Assembly (NCBI GenBank): GCA_045595785.1
Contig: JAZOBE010000009.1
Coordinates: forward strand, 1 to 64,000
DNA: 64,000 nucleotides
Source of the DNA: SFLA01 sp045595785
GTDB taxonomy: Bacteria; Bacillota; Clostridia; Oscillospirales; CAG-382
Direction: 5' to 3'
Shown: positions 41,409 to 50,016 of the stretch, one piece after another
Position numbering within the stretch: the stretch's first letter is position 1
Layout: the number at the start of each line of letters is the position of its first letter
Translations under genes and position numbers: made by a program
Notes under the pieces: generated by a model
Seen by the model: only the letters and a program-made list of their open reading frames with translations
Databases searched by the model: none
What the model was told of the DNA's origin: nothing

Positions 41409-42128
41409 ATGGAAGAAAAAATATTAAAGATCGAGCAATACGAAGGTCCTCTTGACCTGCTGCTTGCACTTATACAAAAGCATAAGATAGATATATTGGA
41501 TATACCCATATCCGATATCTGCGAGCAATACATTGAATATATCGAAACGCTCCAGTCCCAGCAGATGGAGGTTACGGGTGAATTTATAGTTATGGGCGCC
41601 ACCCTTATGCTTATAAAATCCCGTATGCTTCTTCCCCGTGAAGAAGGGGAGGAAGACCCCAGACAGCCTCTTGTTGACGCGTTGCTTGAGCACCGCAAGG
41701 CAGAGCTGGCGGCAGTAATACTTAAGGACCGTGCAGACGAATATTACAACCGTTTCACCCGTGAGCCGGAGGAGTTGCCTCCCGGCAGTTATTCCAGACT
41801 GCACCCCGTTTCTCTTTTGGTGGAGGCGTTCATCCGAATGGGCACCCGTATTCCCGAGGAGGGTGAGAAGGGTCAGCCTGCGCTGTTTGAAAAGCTGGAA
41901 AAGGAGCGGTACTTCACCGTTGACGAAAAGGTGCTTCACATCGCAAAGCGAATGTCAAGATTTAAGCGATGCGCCTTTACCGTGCTTTTTGACGATTGCG
42001 GCGGCAGAGGTGAGATCATCGCCACCTTCCTTGCACTTCTTGAGATGGTGCGTGACGGTGCGGTTATGGTAAGCAGAGACGAAAACGAAGAAATTTATCT
42101 TGAAATAATGCCGGAGGAGGAAGAATAA
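41409..42128 (+). CDS. scpA: Segregation and condensation protein A
   Basis: Kleisin subunit that bridges the SMC heads in the bacterial condensin. 239 residues. N-terminal YEGPLDLLLALIQKHKIDI, the conserved VTGEFIVMGATLMLIKSRML helix, an acidic linker and the C-terminal winged helix that binds the SMC head. Follows the site-2 protease gene after 3 bp without a clear ribosome site, so probably translated by coupling. scpB follows after 3 bp. Partner Smc is not in the window. Confidence 0.95.
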   Translation: MEEKILKIEQYEGPLDLLLALIQKHKIDILDIPISDICEQYIEYIETLQSQQMEVTGEFIVMGATLMLIKSRMLLPREEGEEDPRQPLVDALLEHRKAELAAVILKDRADEYYNRFTREPEELPPGSYSRLHPVSLLVEAFIRMGTRIPEEGEKGQPALFEKLEKERYFTVDEKVLHIAKRMSRFKRCAFTVLFDDCGGRGEIIATFLALLEMVRDGAVMVSRDENEEIYLEIMPEEEE

Positions 42129-42131
42129 AAC

Positions 42132-42689
42132 ATGAATATATCTGAAATTTCTGCGGCATTGGAGGCGGTGCTGTTCGCTTGCGGCGCACCCGTACAAAAG
42201 GAAAAGCTGACAGAGCTTTTTGACCTGACGGGGGACGAGCTTACCGAGGCGGCAGAGCATCTGCGTGAAAAATTAAACGACGGAGAAAGCGGTATACAGC
42301 TTATTTATCTTGACGGAGCGTATCAGCTTTGCACCAAAAGCTGTATGGCAGACCTTGTCCGCAAGGCCCTTGAAATGAAGAAAACTCCGCCACTTTCCAA
42401 AGCGTCACTTGAGGTGCTGGCAATAGTTGCATATAACCAGCCCGTTACAAGATCCTTTATCGAGACTGTCCGCGGTGTGGATTCGTCCTACGTTGTAGGC
42501 GCGTTGATGGACAAGGGGCTTATCTGCGAAAAGGGTTATCTTGATGCGCCCGGCAGACCTACCCTTCTCGGTACGGGAGACAACTTCCTGCGCTGCTTTG
42601 GCTTGGAAAGTCTGGACGAGCTGCCCGATACGGGCGTTCTTATGGCGGAAAGCGAAACTGTAGGGAGCTTGATTCCGGAGGACGAATAA
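42132..42689 (+). CDS. scpB: Segregation and condensation protein B
   Basis: Two tandem winged helices (kite protein) that dimerise on the ScpA linker. 185 residues. Typical ALEAVLFACGAPV start and the LAIVAYNQPVTRSFIETVRG motif with GRPTLLGTGDNFL. GGAGGA lies about 10 bp upstream within the scpA end. The TAA is followed at once by the GTG of the next gene. Confidence 0.95.
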   Translation: MNISEISAALEAVLFACGAPVQKEKLTELFDLTGDELTEAAEHLREKLNDGESGIQLIYLDGAYQLCTKSCMADLVRKALEMKKTPPLSKASLEVLAIVAYNQPVTRSFIETVRGVDSSYVVGALMDKGLICEKGYLDAPGRPTLLGTGDNFLRCFGLESLDELPDTGVLMAESETVGSLIPEDE

Positions 42690-43319
42690 GTGGTCGCTTT
42701 GTATATTATTCTTGGTATCATCGCGATTTTTTGCTTGTTTCTTTGCCTGCGCGCAAAGGTTACCGTGGCATGGTGCAACGATCTGTTTGTGCGTGTGGGT
42801 TTGGGCCCCGTATCCTATGAATTTGCGTTAAGCGATTTCAAAAAGGAAAAAAGCACGGAGGAAAAGAAGCCTCCTGCCGAAGCAGAGAAAAAAGCAAAAA
42901 AGAAAAAGACAAAAAAGAAGAAAACAAAAGAAAAGAAAAATGTCCCCTTTACCGAGCAATTAAAGTTTTTCTATGAGCTTTTGGTTGCCGTATACAAGCA
43001 TTTCGGTAAAAAGATACGGGTGGATAAATACGTGCTCAAGGTTTCCGTCGGCACCGACGACCCTGCACAGACCGCAGTTTTATACGGCGCGTTAAGCGGA
43101 GTTATGGCAAATATCACCGCTTTGATATTAAAATTCAACCACAAGAAAAACGCACGGATATATTCCGAGTGCAAGCCGGATTTTTTAAGCGGCAGTATGG
43201 ATATATACGCGGATATCGGCGGCTCGGTAATGCTGTGGAATATATTGATAACCGGAATATGCCTGCTGTTTATCTGGCTGAAAAAGAAACTGAAAAAGAA
43301 AAAAACCGCGCAAAAATAA
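42690..43319 (+). CDS. DUF2953 membrane protein (209 aa)
   Basis: N-terminal helix (about 3-19), a very Lys-rich linker (about 50-85), a DUF2953-type segment with AVLYGALSGVMANI (about 130), a second helix (about 182-198) and a Lys-rich tail. GTG start directly after the scpB stop, with GGAGG 12 bp upstream. In sporeformers it often stands between scpB and ytfJ, as here. Function unknown; the neighbour suggests a role linked to sporulation. Confidence 0.82.
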   Translation: MVALYIILGIIAIFCLFLCLRAKVTVAWCNDLFVRVGLGPVSYEFALSDFKKEKSTEEKKPPAEAEKKAKKKKTKKKKTKEKKNVPFTEQLKFFYELLVAVYKHFGKKIRVDKYVLKVSVGTDDPAQTAVLYGALSGVMANITALILKFNHKKNARIYSECKPDFLSGSMDIYADIGGSVMLWNILITGICLLFIWLKKKLKKKKTAQK

Positions 43320-43320
43320 C

Positions 43321-43617
43321 AAAAATCCTATGAACGCGGAGTATTCGGCGCAGAAGAAATCTTTTACGAGCGGAATCTCCACCCCACAAAACCGAAGGTT
43401 TTGCGGGGAACCCCGGGAGCTGTACAAAGGTACAGCAAGCGAAGTAAAAGTTTCTACAAAAACGCAATGCAAATAAATTTTGAGGAAATCCTGCAAGGAT
43501 TTCTACCGCAAAAATCGTAATTACCACGGACGGTCGGGGACGCCCGTCCCTACCGATTACCAAAATCTTTTAGTGTGTGCGTTTTTGGTTCTGCGTTGAA
43601 TAAACGCGTTCCGGAAT
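43321..43617. repeat. Composite repeat, type 2: B (with A nested) - G hairpin - C - end motif
   Basis: Left border GAACGCGGAGTATTCGGCGC. Module B (43347-43466) is split: module A (43380-43414, CACCCCACAAAACC...GGTTTTGCGGGG) lies in its loop, and the inner hairpin reads GCTGTAC-AAAG-GTACAGC. Then GGAAATCC-TGCA-AGGATTTC (about 43483-43503), module C (GGACGGTCGGGGACGCCCG, about 43528-43552) and TGCGTTTTTGGTTCTGCG (43578-43595). The same B-G-C-end order is found in the yhbY-nadD gap. The gap has no gene. Confidence 0.88.
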
Positions 43618-43635
43618 ATAAGGAGTTACTGCATT

Positions 43636-44097
43636 ATGAAAGATATACCTCTCAAGCAAATAATCGAAGCATCTCTTTCCAAGATCGGCTCTGTGGCTGA
43701 CGTTAATACCGTAGTAGGCGACCCTATTACTATTGACGGCGGTATAACCATCGTGCCTTTTTCCAAGGTATCCGTAGGCTTTGCCTCCGGCGGTGTGGAT
43801 TTTGACGGAAAGAACTCCCCTCCCGAAAGCAACCCTCACTTTGCAGGCGGTAACGGCGCCGGTGTAAGCGTGGTTCCTCTGGGATTTTTGCTTATACAGA
43901 ACGGTGAGGTCCGTATGCTTGACCTGAAGAACCCCGCATCCTTTGAGTATGCGCCTCAGGACCCTGTAAGCAAGACCATTACCGCTGTTAACTCGCTTAT
44001 TGATAAAGGTCCCGAGCTGGTGCTTAAGATAAAGGATATTATTTCCTCCAACGCTCCCGCCGCAGAGGAGACCGTTCCCGAGGAAACTCAGGAATAA
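43636..44097 (+). CDS. ytfJ: Sporulation protein YtfJ (GerW family)
   Basis: 153 residues, a compact beta protein with VVGDPITIDGGITIVPFSKV and the Gly-rich GFASGGVDF and GNGAGVSVVPLGFLLIQ blocks of the GerW family, which is a spore component in Bacillus. A short acidic tail closes it. AAGGAG lies 11 bp upstream. The TAA overlaps the ATG of the pseudouridine synthase gene by 1 bp. Control by sporulation sigma factors is possible, but I see no such promoter. Confidence 0.9.
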   Translation: MKDIPLKQIIEASLSKIGSVADVNTVVGDPITIDGGITIVPFSKVSVGFASGGVDFDGKNSPPESNPHFAGGNGAGVSVVPLGFLLIQNGEVRMLDLKNPASFEYAPQDPVSKTITAVNSLIDKGPELVLKIKDIISSNAPAAEETVPEETQE

Positions 44098-44795
44098 TGG
44101 AGAGAATACAAAAATATATTGCCGCCTGCGGTGAGTATTCCCGACGGGCGGCTGAAAAAGAGATTCTTGCAGGCAGAGTTACGGTTAACGGCGTGAAGGC
44201 GGAGATAGGTATGTCCGTTTCCGACAAGGACGATATCCGTATCGGGGGAGTTCCCCTTAAAAAAGAGACCCAAAAGGTTACGGTCATGCTGAATAAGCCT
44301 ATGGGTTACGTTACCACCATGAGCGATGAATTGGGCAGAAAAACGGTTTCCGACCTGATTGACCTGCCTTACCGCCTGTATCCTGCAGGCAGACTGGATA
44401 AGGACAGCGAGGGTCTGCTTATAATGACCAACGACGGTGAGCTTGCAAACCGTCTTACCCACCCGAGGACAGGCAAAAAGAAGATATACCACGTTTATTT
44501 GCGGGGAAATATCGAAAACAACGCGCTGGATTCCCTCCGTGCCATGCGGATGCTGGACGATGAAAAGATAAACCCCGTGGGAGTGGAGCTGATAAAGCGT
44601 TCCCCCAACGGAAGCGTTGTTAAATTTGTACTTACCGAGGGCAAGAACCGACAGATACGCCGTATGTGCGAAAGCGTTTGTCTTACCATAACCCAGCTTA
44701 AGCGTGTGCAGATCGGCTCGCTCCATCTGGGTGAATTAAAGACGGGTGAATACCGCCGTCTTACAAAACAGGAAATAGGAGAGCTTCTTAAATGA
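44097..44795 (+). CDS. rluB: Pseudouridine synthase, RluB/RsuA family
   Basis: S4 RNA-binding domain (about 1-60, MERIQKYIAACGEYSRRAAE), then the catalytic domain with the active Asp in PAGRLDKDSEGLL (about 102) and the GKNRQIRRMCE C-terminal motif. 232 residues, in range for the RluB-like enzymes that modify 23S helix 80/92 uridines; the exact site cannot be told. ATG overlaps the ytfJ stop. yhbY follows with a 4-bp overlap. Confidence 0.92.
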   Translation: MERIQKYIAACGEYSRRAAEKEILAGRVTVNGVKAEIGMSVSDKDDIRIGGVPLKKETQKVTVMLNKPMGYVTTMSDELGRKTVSDLIDLPYRLYPAGRLDKDSEGLLIMTNDGELANRLTHPRTGKKKIYHVYLRGNIENNALDSLRAMRMLDDEKINPVGVELIKRSPNGSVVKFVLTEGKNRQIRRMCESVCLTITQLKRVQIGSLHLGELKTGEYRRLTKQEIGELLK

Positions 44796-45094
44796 TAACC
44801 ACAAAACAGCGCGCATACCTGCGCTCACTTGCAAACACTCTTCCTGCACTTTACATTGCAGGAAAGGGCGAGGTTACCGAAAATCAGATACGCACCTTTG
44901 CCGACGGATTGGAAAAGAAAGAGCTTATTAAAATATCCGTGCTGGAGACCAGCCCTTATACCCCCAGAGAATTGTGTGATATTCTTGTGGAGGAAACAGG
45001 CGCAGAGCCCGTGCAGGTTATCGGAAGAAAGATAGTGCTGTATAAGCAGGTGAAGAATAAAGAGAACAGAAAAATAGAACTGCCGGTTAAATAA
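44792..45094 (+). CDS. yhbY: YhbY-family CRM-domain RNA-binding protein
   Basis: 100 residues. Single CRM domain with the GKGE loop (GxxG) in YIAGKGEVTENQI and IGRKIVLYKQ near the end. The family binds pre-50S ribosomal RNA. The gene order pseudouridine synthase-yhbY-nadD is common in Gram-positives. ATGA overlap with the previous gene. The following 354 bp hold only repeats. Confidence 0.93.
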   Translation: MITTKQRAYLRSLANTLPALYIAGKGEVTENQIRTFADGLEKKELIKISVLETSPYTPRELCDILVEETGAEPVQVIGRKIVLYKQVKNKENRKIELPVK

Positions 45095-45117
45095 TAACTC
45101 ACGGCTACAATAATTAA

Positions 45118-45436
45118 AAATCCGAAGGACGCAGGATATTTGGCGGGGTCCCCGAAAATCGAAGATTTTTGGGGTGCCTTTGGCGCAGAAAACGTCTTTC
45201 GCGAGCGTGGCGTAGTAACCTACGACTAGCGAAGCGAAAGCGGTTACAAAAACGCAAAACAAATAAATTTGCAGGAAATCCTGCAAGGATTTCTACCGAT
45301 AAAACCGTGAGAAAAACGGACGGTCGGGGACGCCCGTCCCTACGGTTAACGAAACCTTTTAGTATGTGCGTTTTTGGTTTCGGGGTCCCCGCAAATCGAA
45401 GATTTGTGGGGTGACTTGTGCGGCAAATAGGCGCGT
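45118..45436. repeat. Composite repeat, type 2, with two A modules
   Basis: Left border GGACGCAGGATATTTGGC. Module A copy 1 is at 45145-45176 (AAAATC-GAA-GATTTT arms). Module B spans 45182-45256 (CTTTCGC/GCGAAAG outer arms, inner CGTAG-TAAC-CTACG). G hairpin GGAAATCC-TGCA-AGGATTTC is at about 45273-45292, module C (GGACGGTCGGGGACGCCCG) at about 45317-45341, TGCGTTTTTGG at 45366-45376, and a second A (45382-45413, CAAATC-GAA-GATTTG arms). TTTGGC stands on both sides of the first A (45139-45144, 45179-45184). No gene in the gap. Confidence 0.9.
45139..45184. mobile_element. Module A insertion with 6-bp target duplication
   Basis: TTTGGC - GGGGTCCCC...GGGGTGCC - TTTGGC. The gap at 61658-61663 (read on the minus strand GGATATTTGGCGCAGAAAACG) shows the same flanks with one TTTGGC and no insert. 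The insertion is therefore about 40 bp including one copy of the duplication. No protein is encoded, so it must be moved in trans or arise by another route. Confidence 0.75.
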
Positions 45437-45448
45437 CCCAAATGTATT

Positions 45449-46507
45449 ATGAGAATATTAATATTCGGAGGAGCCTTTGACCCTCCCCACCAAGGTCACG
45501 TTAATGCGGCGAAAGCGGCGTATGACCGAATAAAGCCCGATATTTTCTATATTATCCCTGCCTTTGACCCGCCGTTGAAGGATGCTCCCGTTACCCAAAG
45601 CAGCCACAGAATGAATATGTGCGCGCTGGCTTTTGGAGATATACCCAACGCGGTGGTTTCGGATATTGAGATAAAGCGTGGGGAAAAGAGCTATACCTAT
45701 ATAACTCTGGCAGAAATAAAGGAAAAGCACCCCGAAAGCGAAATTTTTCTGCTTGTGGGCGCTGACCAGCTTGAGCAGTTTGAGAAATGGGCGCGTTACG
45801 AGTATATTCTTGAAAACTGCACCCTTTGCGTTGCAGGCAGAGGCGAAAAGGAAATAAACAAAAAGTACGAAAAGGTTATTCTGTTGGAAAACGAGAAAAC
45901 CGATATATCCTCCACCGAAATTCGGGCAGGTGTGCGGGATAAGCTTCCCGAAAAGGTGTATGAATATATAAAGGAAAAGGGGCTTTACCGCGGAAACCAC
46001 GTTGAAGGGGTTATTAAGTACGCGGAGATGCTGAGGGCGGATTGCTTCCCTCACCTTGATAAAGCCGACGTGTTTACCGCCGCCTCTATGCACGACAGCA
46101 CCAAGGGACTTGACCAGCAGGCGATATTTGAAAGCCACGGTGTGGAGATTGACAGCGATATGAAAAATTCCCCTGCGGTGATGCACGCATTTACCGCCGC
46201 ACTGAATATGGAAAAGCAGGGGGAAAAAGAGAGCGTTGTAAACGCTGTCCGCTACCATACAACCGGCAGACCGAATATGACGGATATTGAAAAAGTGGTT
46301 TTTATTGCCGATTATATCGAGGAAAACAGGCGGTACGACCATTGTGTCCGTATGCGGAACGAATATCTGAAGCACCGCGGAAGCACGGATATAAACAACA
46401 TGATAAAGCAAATACTAAATTCCACCGTACAGCATCTTGAGGAAAAAGGGGATTTTATTCACCCTCTTACCTTGCAGGCGATGGAATATTATAAACAAGG
46501 AGAATAA
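45449..46507 (+). CDS. nadD: Fused nicotinate-nucleotide adenylyltransferase / YqeK HD-domain hydrolase
   Basis: 352 residues. The NadD half (about 1-190) has GGAFDPPHQGH and the ISSTEIR nucleotide-binding motif; it makes deamido-NAD from NaMN and ATP. The C-terminal half (about 190-352) is an HD domain: NHVEGVIKYAEML with the first His, MHDSTKG (His214-Asp215), VMHAF, and RYHTTGRPNMTDIEKVVFIADYIEENR, here cited in parts as RYHTTGRP and VFIADYIEENR, as in YqeK, which cleaves diadenosine tetraphosphate. In most firmicutes these are two adjacent genes. No ribosome site precedes the ATG. rsfS follows after 4 bp. Confidence 0.93.
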   Translation: MRILIFGGAFDPPHQGHVNAAKAAYDRIKPDIFYIIPAFDPPLKDAPVTQSSHRMNMCALAFGDIPNAVVSDIEIKRGEKSYTYITLAEIKEKHPESEIFLLVGADQLEQFEKWARYEYILENCTLCVAGRGEKEINKKYEKVILLENEKTDISSTEIRAGVRDKLPEKVYEYIKEKGLYRGNHVEGVIKYAEMLRADCFPHLDKADVFTAASMHDSTKGLDQQAIFESHGVEIDSDMKNSPAVMHAFTAALNMEKQGEKESVVNAVRYHTTGRPNMTDIEKVVFIADYIEENRRYDHCVRMRNEYLKHRGSTDINNMIKQILNSTVQHLEEKGDFIHPLTLQAMEYYKQGE

Positions 46508-46511
46508 ATAA

Positions 46512-46853
46512 ATGGCAGAAGTTGCATTACAGGATAAGATTGCCGCAGTTGCTAAAGAAGCACTTGACAGCAAGAACGGACAAGATATAAAGGCGTTGCA
46601 CGTTGCGAAGCAGACCGTGCTGGCAGACTGGTTCGTGCTGGCGACGGGTACGTCAAACACACATATAAACACCCTTGCAGACGAGGTTGAGTTCAAGGTA
46701 AAGGAACAGCTTGGTGTTGACCCTATCCGCACCGAGGGCAGAGGAAATAATATGTGGATATTGGTGGACTACGGCTCTGTTATAGTTCACGTGTTTACAA
46801 AAGAAGGCAGAGAGTTCTATAAGCTTGACAAGCTCTGGGCAGATATCAAGTAA
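46512..46853 (+). CDS. rsfS: Ribosome silencing factor RsfS (Iojap)
   Basis: 113 residues. Binds protein L14 and keeps 50S and 30S subunits apart when nutrients are low. ALHVAKQTVLADWFVLATGTSNTHI, cited as VLADWFVLATGTSNTH, then RTEGRGNNMWILVDYGSVIVHVF are the family blocks. AAGGAGA lies 8 bp upstream in the nadD end. The gene order nadD-yqeK-rsfS-leuS is typical for Gram-positives; here a repeat of about 340 bp separates rsfS and leuS. Confidence 0.95.
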   Translation: MAEVALQDKIAAVAKEALDSKNGQDIKALHVAKQTVLADWFVLATGTSNTHINTLADEVEFKVKEQLGVDPIRTEGRGNNMWILVDYGSVIVHVFTKEGREFYKLDKLWADIK

Positions 46854-46861
46854 ATTGTAGG

Positions 46862-47200
46862 AACGCGGCTATTTAACGCAGATCCAAAAACGCAAAAATT
46901 TATATAATTTCTGTTCAGCAAATTTCCGGTTGTAGGGACGGGCGTCCCCGAAGCGCACCCCACAAATGCTAATTCGCATTTGCGAGGACCCCGCTCCGAC
47001 GCCCCGCATTCCCGCAGCCAAATAAGGTAAATTTTTGTAGAATAAATCTACAAAAATTATTTCACATGCGTTTTTGTAACCGCTTTCGCTTCGCTAGTCG
47101 TAGATTACTACGCCACGCTTGCGAAAGACGTTTTCTGCGCCAAAGGCACCCCAAAAATCTTCGATTTTCGGGGACCCCGCTAAATATCCTGCGTTCTTCA
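46862..47200. repeat. Composite repeat, type 1: end - C (A nested) - F - B - A
   Basis: Left end GCGGCTATTTAACGCAGATCCAAAAACGCA (46866-46895 approx). Module C (about 46931-47006, TGTAGGGACGGGCGTC...GACGCCCC) has module A (46956-46992, CAAATGC/GCATTTG arms) in its loop. F hairpin AATTTTTGTAGA/TCTACAAAAATT is at 47030-47058. Module B (47067-47141, inverted) follows, then a further A (47147-47178) flanked by GCCAAA and GCTAAA, then CCTGCGTTC. The same order, without the last A, is at 61386-61674. No gene in this 411-bp gap. Confidence 0.9.
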
Positions 47201-47264
47201 GACTTTTGGGTTTTACAGCCGTGGCTTGCCCTTGCAATTTGATTATTATTTTCAGGTGATATAT

Positions 47265-49661
47265 ATGAAATACAATTACAAAGAGTATGAATCCCATTGG
47301 CAGAAAAAGTGGGAGGACGACAAGGTTTTTGTCTGTGATATAGACAAAAGCAAAAAGAAGTTTTACGGTCTGGTAGAGTTTCCCTACCCCTCCGGTGCAG
47401 GCATGCACGTTGGCCACATAAAGGCATACGGCGGACTTGAGGTTATTACCCGTAAAAAGCGTATGGAGGGATACAACGTTCTGTTCCCTATCGGCTTTGA
47501 TGCGTTTGGTCTGCCTACCGAAAACTACGCTATAAAGACAAACACCCACCCCAGAGTGGTTACCGATAACAATATTGCAAAGTTTACATCCCAGATGAAG
47601 CGTGTGGGCTTTGGCTTTGACTGGACGAGAGTTATTGATACCACCGAAGAGGACTATTACAAGTGGACCCAGTGGATATTCCTTAAGCTGTTTGAAAACG
47701 GTCTTGTTTTCCGTGATAAGGCGCTGGTAAACTATTGTCCCTCCTGCCGCTGCGTGCTTTCCAACGAGGACAGCCAGGGCGGTAAGTGCGATATCTGCCA
47801 CAGCGACGTTGTGCAGAAATCCAAGGACGTTTGGTACTTAAGAATAACCAAATATGCAGACAAGCTGCTGCAGGGTCTTAAGGACGTTGATTATCTGCCC
47901 AACATCGTTCTCCAGCAGGAAAACTGGATCGGTAAGAGTGAAGGCGCATTTGCCAACTTCAAGCTTAAAGAGGTTGACGAGTGCTTACGTATCTACACCA
48001 CCAGACCCGACACTATGTTCGGCGTAACCTTTATGGTTATGGCTCCCGAGCATCCTCTCCTTGACAAATATGCAGACAAAATAACCAATATGGACGCTGT
48101 TCTTGAATACCGCGCCCTTTGCGCAAAGAAGACCGAGTTTGAGCGCACCCAGCTTAACAAGGACAAGACCGGCGTTAAGCTTGAAGGCCTTACGGCTATC
48201 AATCCCCTTTCCGGCAAAGAGGTGCCTATATTTATTTCCGATTACGTTATGATGGGCTACGGCACCGGCGCGATTATGGCTGTACCCGCACACGATGACA
48301 GAGACTTTGAGTTTGCACGCAAGTTCGGTGTGGATATAATTCCCGTTATCAAGGGCGGCGACGGTGAGAGCGCTTATACCGGTGACGGAGAAATGATAAA
48401 CTCTGAATTCCTCAACGGAATTTCCAATAAGAAGGACGCTGTAAGCGCCGCTATAAAGGTGCTGGAGGAAAAGGGTCTGGGCGAGGGCGGTACCCAGTTT
48501 AAGATGAAGGACTGGGCGTTTAACCGTCAGCGTTACTGGGGTGAGCCTATTCCTATCGTTCACTGCGAGCATTGCGGTGACGTGGCTGTGCCTTATGGTG
48601 AACTTCCCCTCCGCCTCCCCGATATGGAGCAGTTTGTTCCCGGCGAGGGCGGTGAAAGCCCTCTTGCAAAGGTTGAAAGTTTTGTTAACTGCGTTTGCCC
48701 CAAGTGCGGCAGAGACGCAAAGCGTGAGACGGATACCATGCCTCAGTGGGCAGGATCAAGCTGGTACTTCCTCCGTTATCTTGACCCCAAGAACAAGGAC
48801 GAATTCTGTTCCAAGGAAGCACTGGATTACTGGATGCCCGTTGACTGGTACAACGGCGGCATGGAGCACGTTACCCGCCACATGATCTATTCCCGTTTCT
48901 GGCACCGCTTCCTTTACGATATCGGTGAGGTAAACACTCCCGAGCCTTACGCAAAGCGTACCGCGCAGGGTCTTATTCTCGGCCCCGACGGTGAGAAGAT
49001 GTCCAAATCCCGCGGAAACGTTGTTGACCCTAACGAGATAGTTGACAAGTTCGGCGCAGACGTTCTCCGTGTGTATATAATGTTTATGGGCGATTATGAG
49101 AAGGCGTCCCCCTGGAACGATTCTTCCGTACGCGGCTGTAAGCGTTTCCTTGACAGAGTTGCAGGTATGGCAGAGCTGCCCGGCGTTGCATCCGATTCCG
49201 CAAGTGAATCCGCCATCCATAAGCTGATAAAGAAGGTTTCAAGCGATATTGATAATATGAAGTTCAACACCGCCATCGCCGCGATGATGACATATATCAA
49301 CACCGTTTACGAAAAGAACGCTATAAACCGTGATGAGCTCAAGATTTTTGTAAAGCTGCTGGCACCCTTTGCACCTCACCTTGCAGAGGAAATGTGGCAT
49401 GACCTTGGCGAAAGCACTTACGTTTCTCTCGCTCCTTGGCCCGTACACGACGAGAGCAAGACGGTTGACAACACCGTTGAGATCGCAGTGCAGTTCCTCG
49501 GCAAGCTTAAGGGCACGGTTGTCGTTCCTGCTGATGCTGACGAGGACACCGCGTGGGAGATCGTATCCGCATCCGGCGTGCTTGACCAGGCGCTGGAAGG
49601 CAAGACTATCGTAAAGAAGATATATGTTAAAGGCAGAATCTTCAACGTAGTCGCTCGGTAA
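47265..49661 (+). CDS. leuS: Leucyl-tRNA synthetase
   Basis: Class I synthetase, 798 residues. HIGH motif in PYPSGAGMHVGHIKAY (about 43-58), the zinc-type knuckle CPSCRCVLSNED...CDICH (about 161-182), the CP1 editing domain (TTRPDTMFG, AVPAHDDRDF), the WYNGGMEH block and KMSKS in GEKMSKSRGN (about 578). I chose ATG 47265 because AGGTGAT lies 6 bp upstream; the frame extends 39 bp further without a ribosome site. No T-box leader is seen; the upstream gap holds repeats. Confidence 0.97.
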   Translation: MKYNYKEYESHWQKKWEDDKVFVCDIDKSKKKFYGLVEFPYPSGAGMHVGHIKAYGGLEVITRKKRMEGYNVLFPIGFDAFGLPTENYAIKTNTHPRVVTDNNIAKFTSQMKRVGFGFDWTRVIDTTEEDYYKWTQWIFLKLFENGLVFRDKALVNYCPSCRCVLSNEDSQGGKCDICHSDVVQKSKDVWYLRITKYADKLLQGLKDVDYLPNIVLQQENWIGKSEGAFANFKLKEVDECLRIYTTRPDTMFGVTFMVMAPEHPLLDKYADKITNMDAVLEYRALCAKKTEFERTQLNKDKTGVKLEGLTAINPLSGKEVPIFISDYVMMGYGTGAIMAVPAHDDRDFEFARKFGVDIIPVIKGGDGESAYTGDGEMINSEFLNGISNKKDAVSAAIKVLEEKGLGEGGTQFKMKDWAFNRQRYWGEPIPIVHCEHCGDVAVPYGELPLRLPDMEQFVPGEGGESPLAKVESFVNCVCPKCGRDAKRETDTMPQWAGSSWYFLRYLDPKNKDEFCSKEALDYWMPVDWYNGGMEHVTRHMIYSRFWHRFLYDIGEVNTPEPYAKRTAQGLILGPDGEKMSKSRGNVVDPNEIVDKFGADVLRVYIMFMGDYEKASPWNDSSVRGCKRFLDRVAGMAELPGVASDSASESAIHKLIKKVSSDIDNMKFNTAIAAMMTYINTVYEKNAINRDELKIFVKLLAPFAPHLAEEMWHDLGESTYVSLAPWPVHDESKTVDNTVEIAVQFLGKLKGTVVVPADADEDTAWEIVSASGVLDQALEGKTIVKKIYVKGRIFNVVAR

Positions 49662-49684
49662 GTCGGGCGTGTATCTTGGGTCAG

Positions 49685-49751
49685 ACCAAAAACGCAAAAG
49701 ATACAATAAAATGTATCGAAAACCGTAGGGGACGGCGTCCCCGACGTCCCG
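49685..49751. repeat. End motif plus module C after leuS
   Basis: CCAAAAACGCA (49686-49696), a small hairpin GATAC-AATAAAAT-GTATC, and a C-type palindrome GTAGGGGACGGCGTCCCCGAC (49725-49745). Confidence 0.75.
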
Positions 49752-49769
49752 AAAACAAATAAAACTGCA

Positions 49770-49795
49770 GGAATCCGCTTGATGCGGATTCCTTT
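49770..49795 (+). terminator. Terminator after leuS
   Basis: GGAATCCGC and GCGGATTCC pair around TTGAT and are followed by TTTCATTTT. The hairpin is close in sequence to the G module of the composite repeats and is followed by TCGCGTTTTTG, so it may derive from the repeat. Confidence 0.8.
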
Positions 49796-49857
49796 CATTT
49801 TATGTTCGCGTTTTTGTTCTGATTTGTTTTACCATCGCTCCCTTCAGGCCATTTGCT

Positions 49858-49988
49858 TCGGTTAATTGTTGACGTTGGTGTAGTGCGAACAGTTTGCGGG
49901 AGGGGAACGCAAAGCGTTAAACCCCTCCCCTACAGTTATCGAAACACCGTAACATTTCTTGACATTTGCTCTTTTTACATATATAATA
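49858..49988 (+). repeat. Promoter-carrying repeat cassette, copy 2
   Basis: Second copy of the ~131-bp cassette of 13738-13868, about 95% the same by eye, with the same D hairpin and the same promoter. It lies 28 bp upstream of the membrane protein gene. The sequence before and after it differs from copy 1 apart from TTCGGTTAATTG. Confidence 0.9.
49959..49987 (+). promoter_or_regulatory. Promoter inside cassette copy 2
   Basis: TTGACA (49959-49964) and TATAAT (49982-49987), spacer 17 bp. Both boxes are identical to copy 1. Confidence 0.9.
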
Positions 49989-50016
49989 CCCCTATAAAAA
50001 CAACGGAGGAACAACT

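Noticed and set aside
45169..45414. Short frames across module A/B/C repeats, also at 43270, 47062 and 61511
   Set aside because: They only translate palindromic repeats; the same peptides such as VFCAK recur because the DNA repeats.
47142..47264. A T-box leader for leuS
   Set aside because: No specifier hairpin or T-box sequence is seen; the gap is repeat modules.
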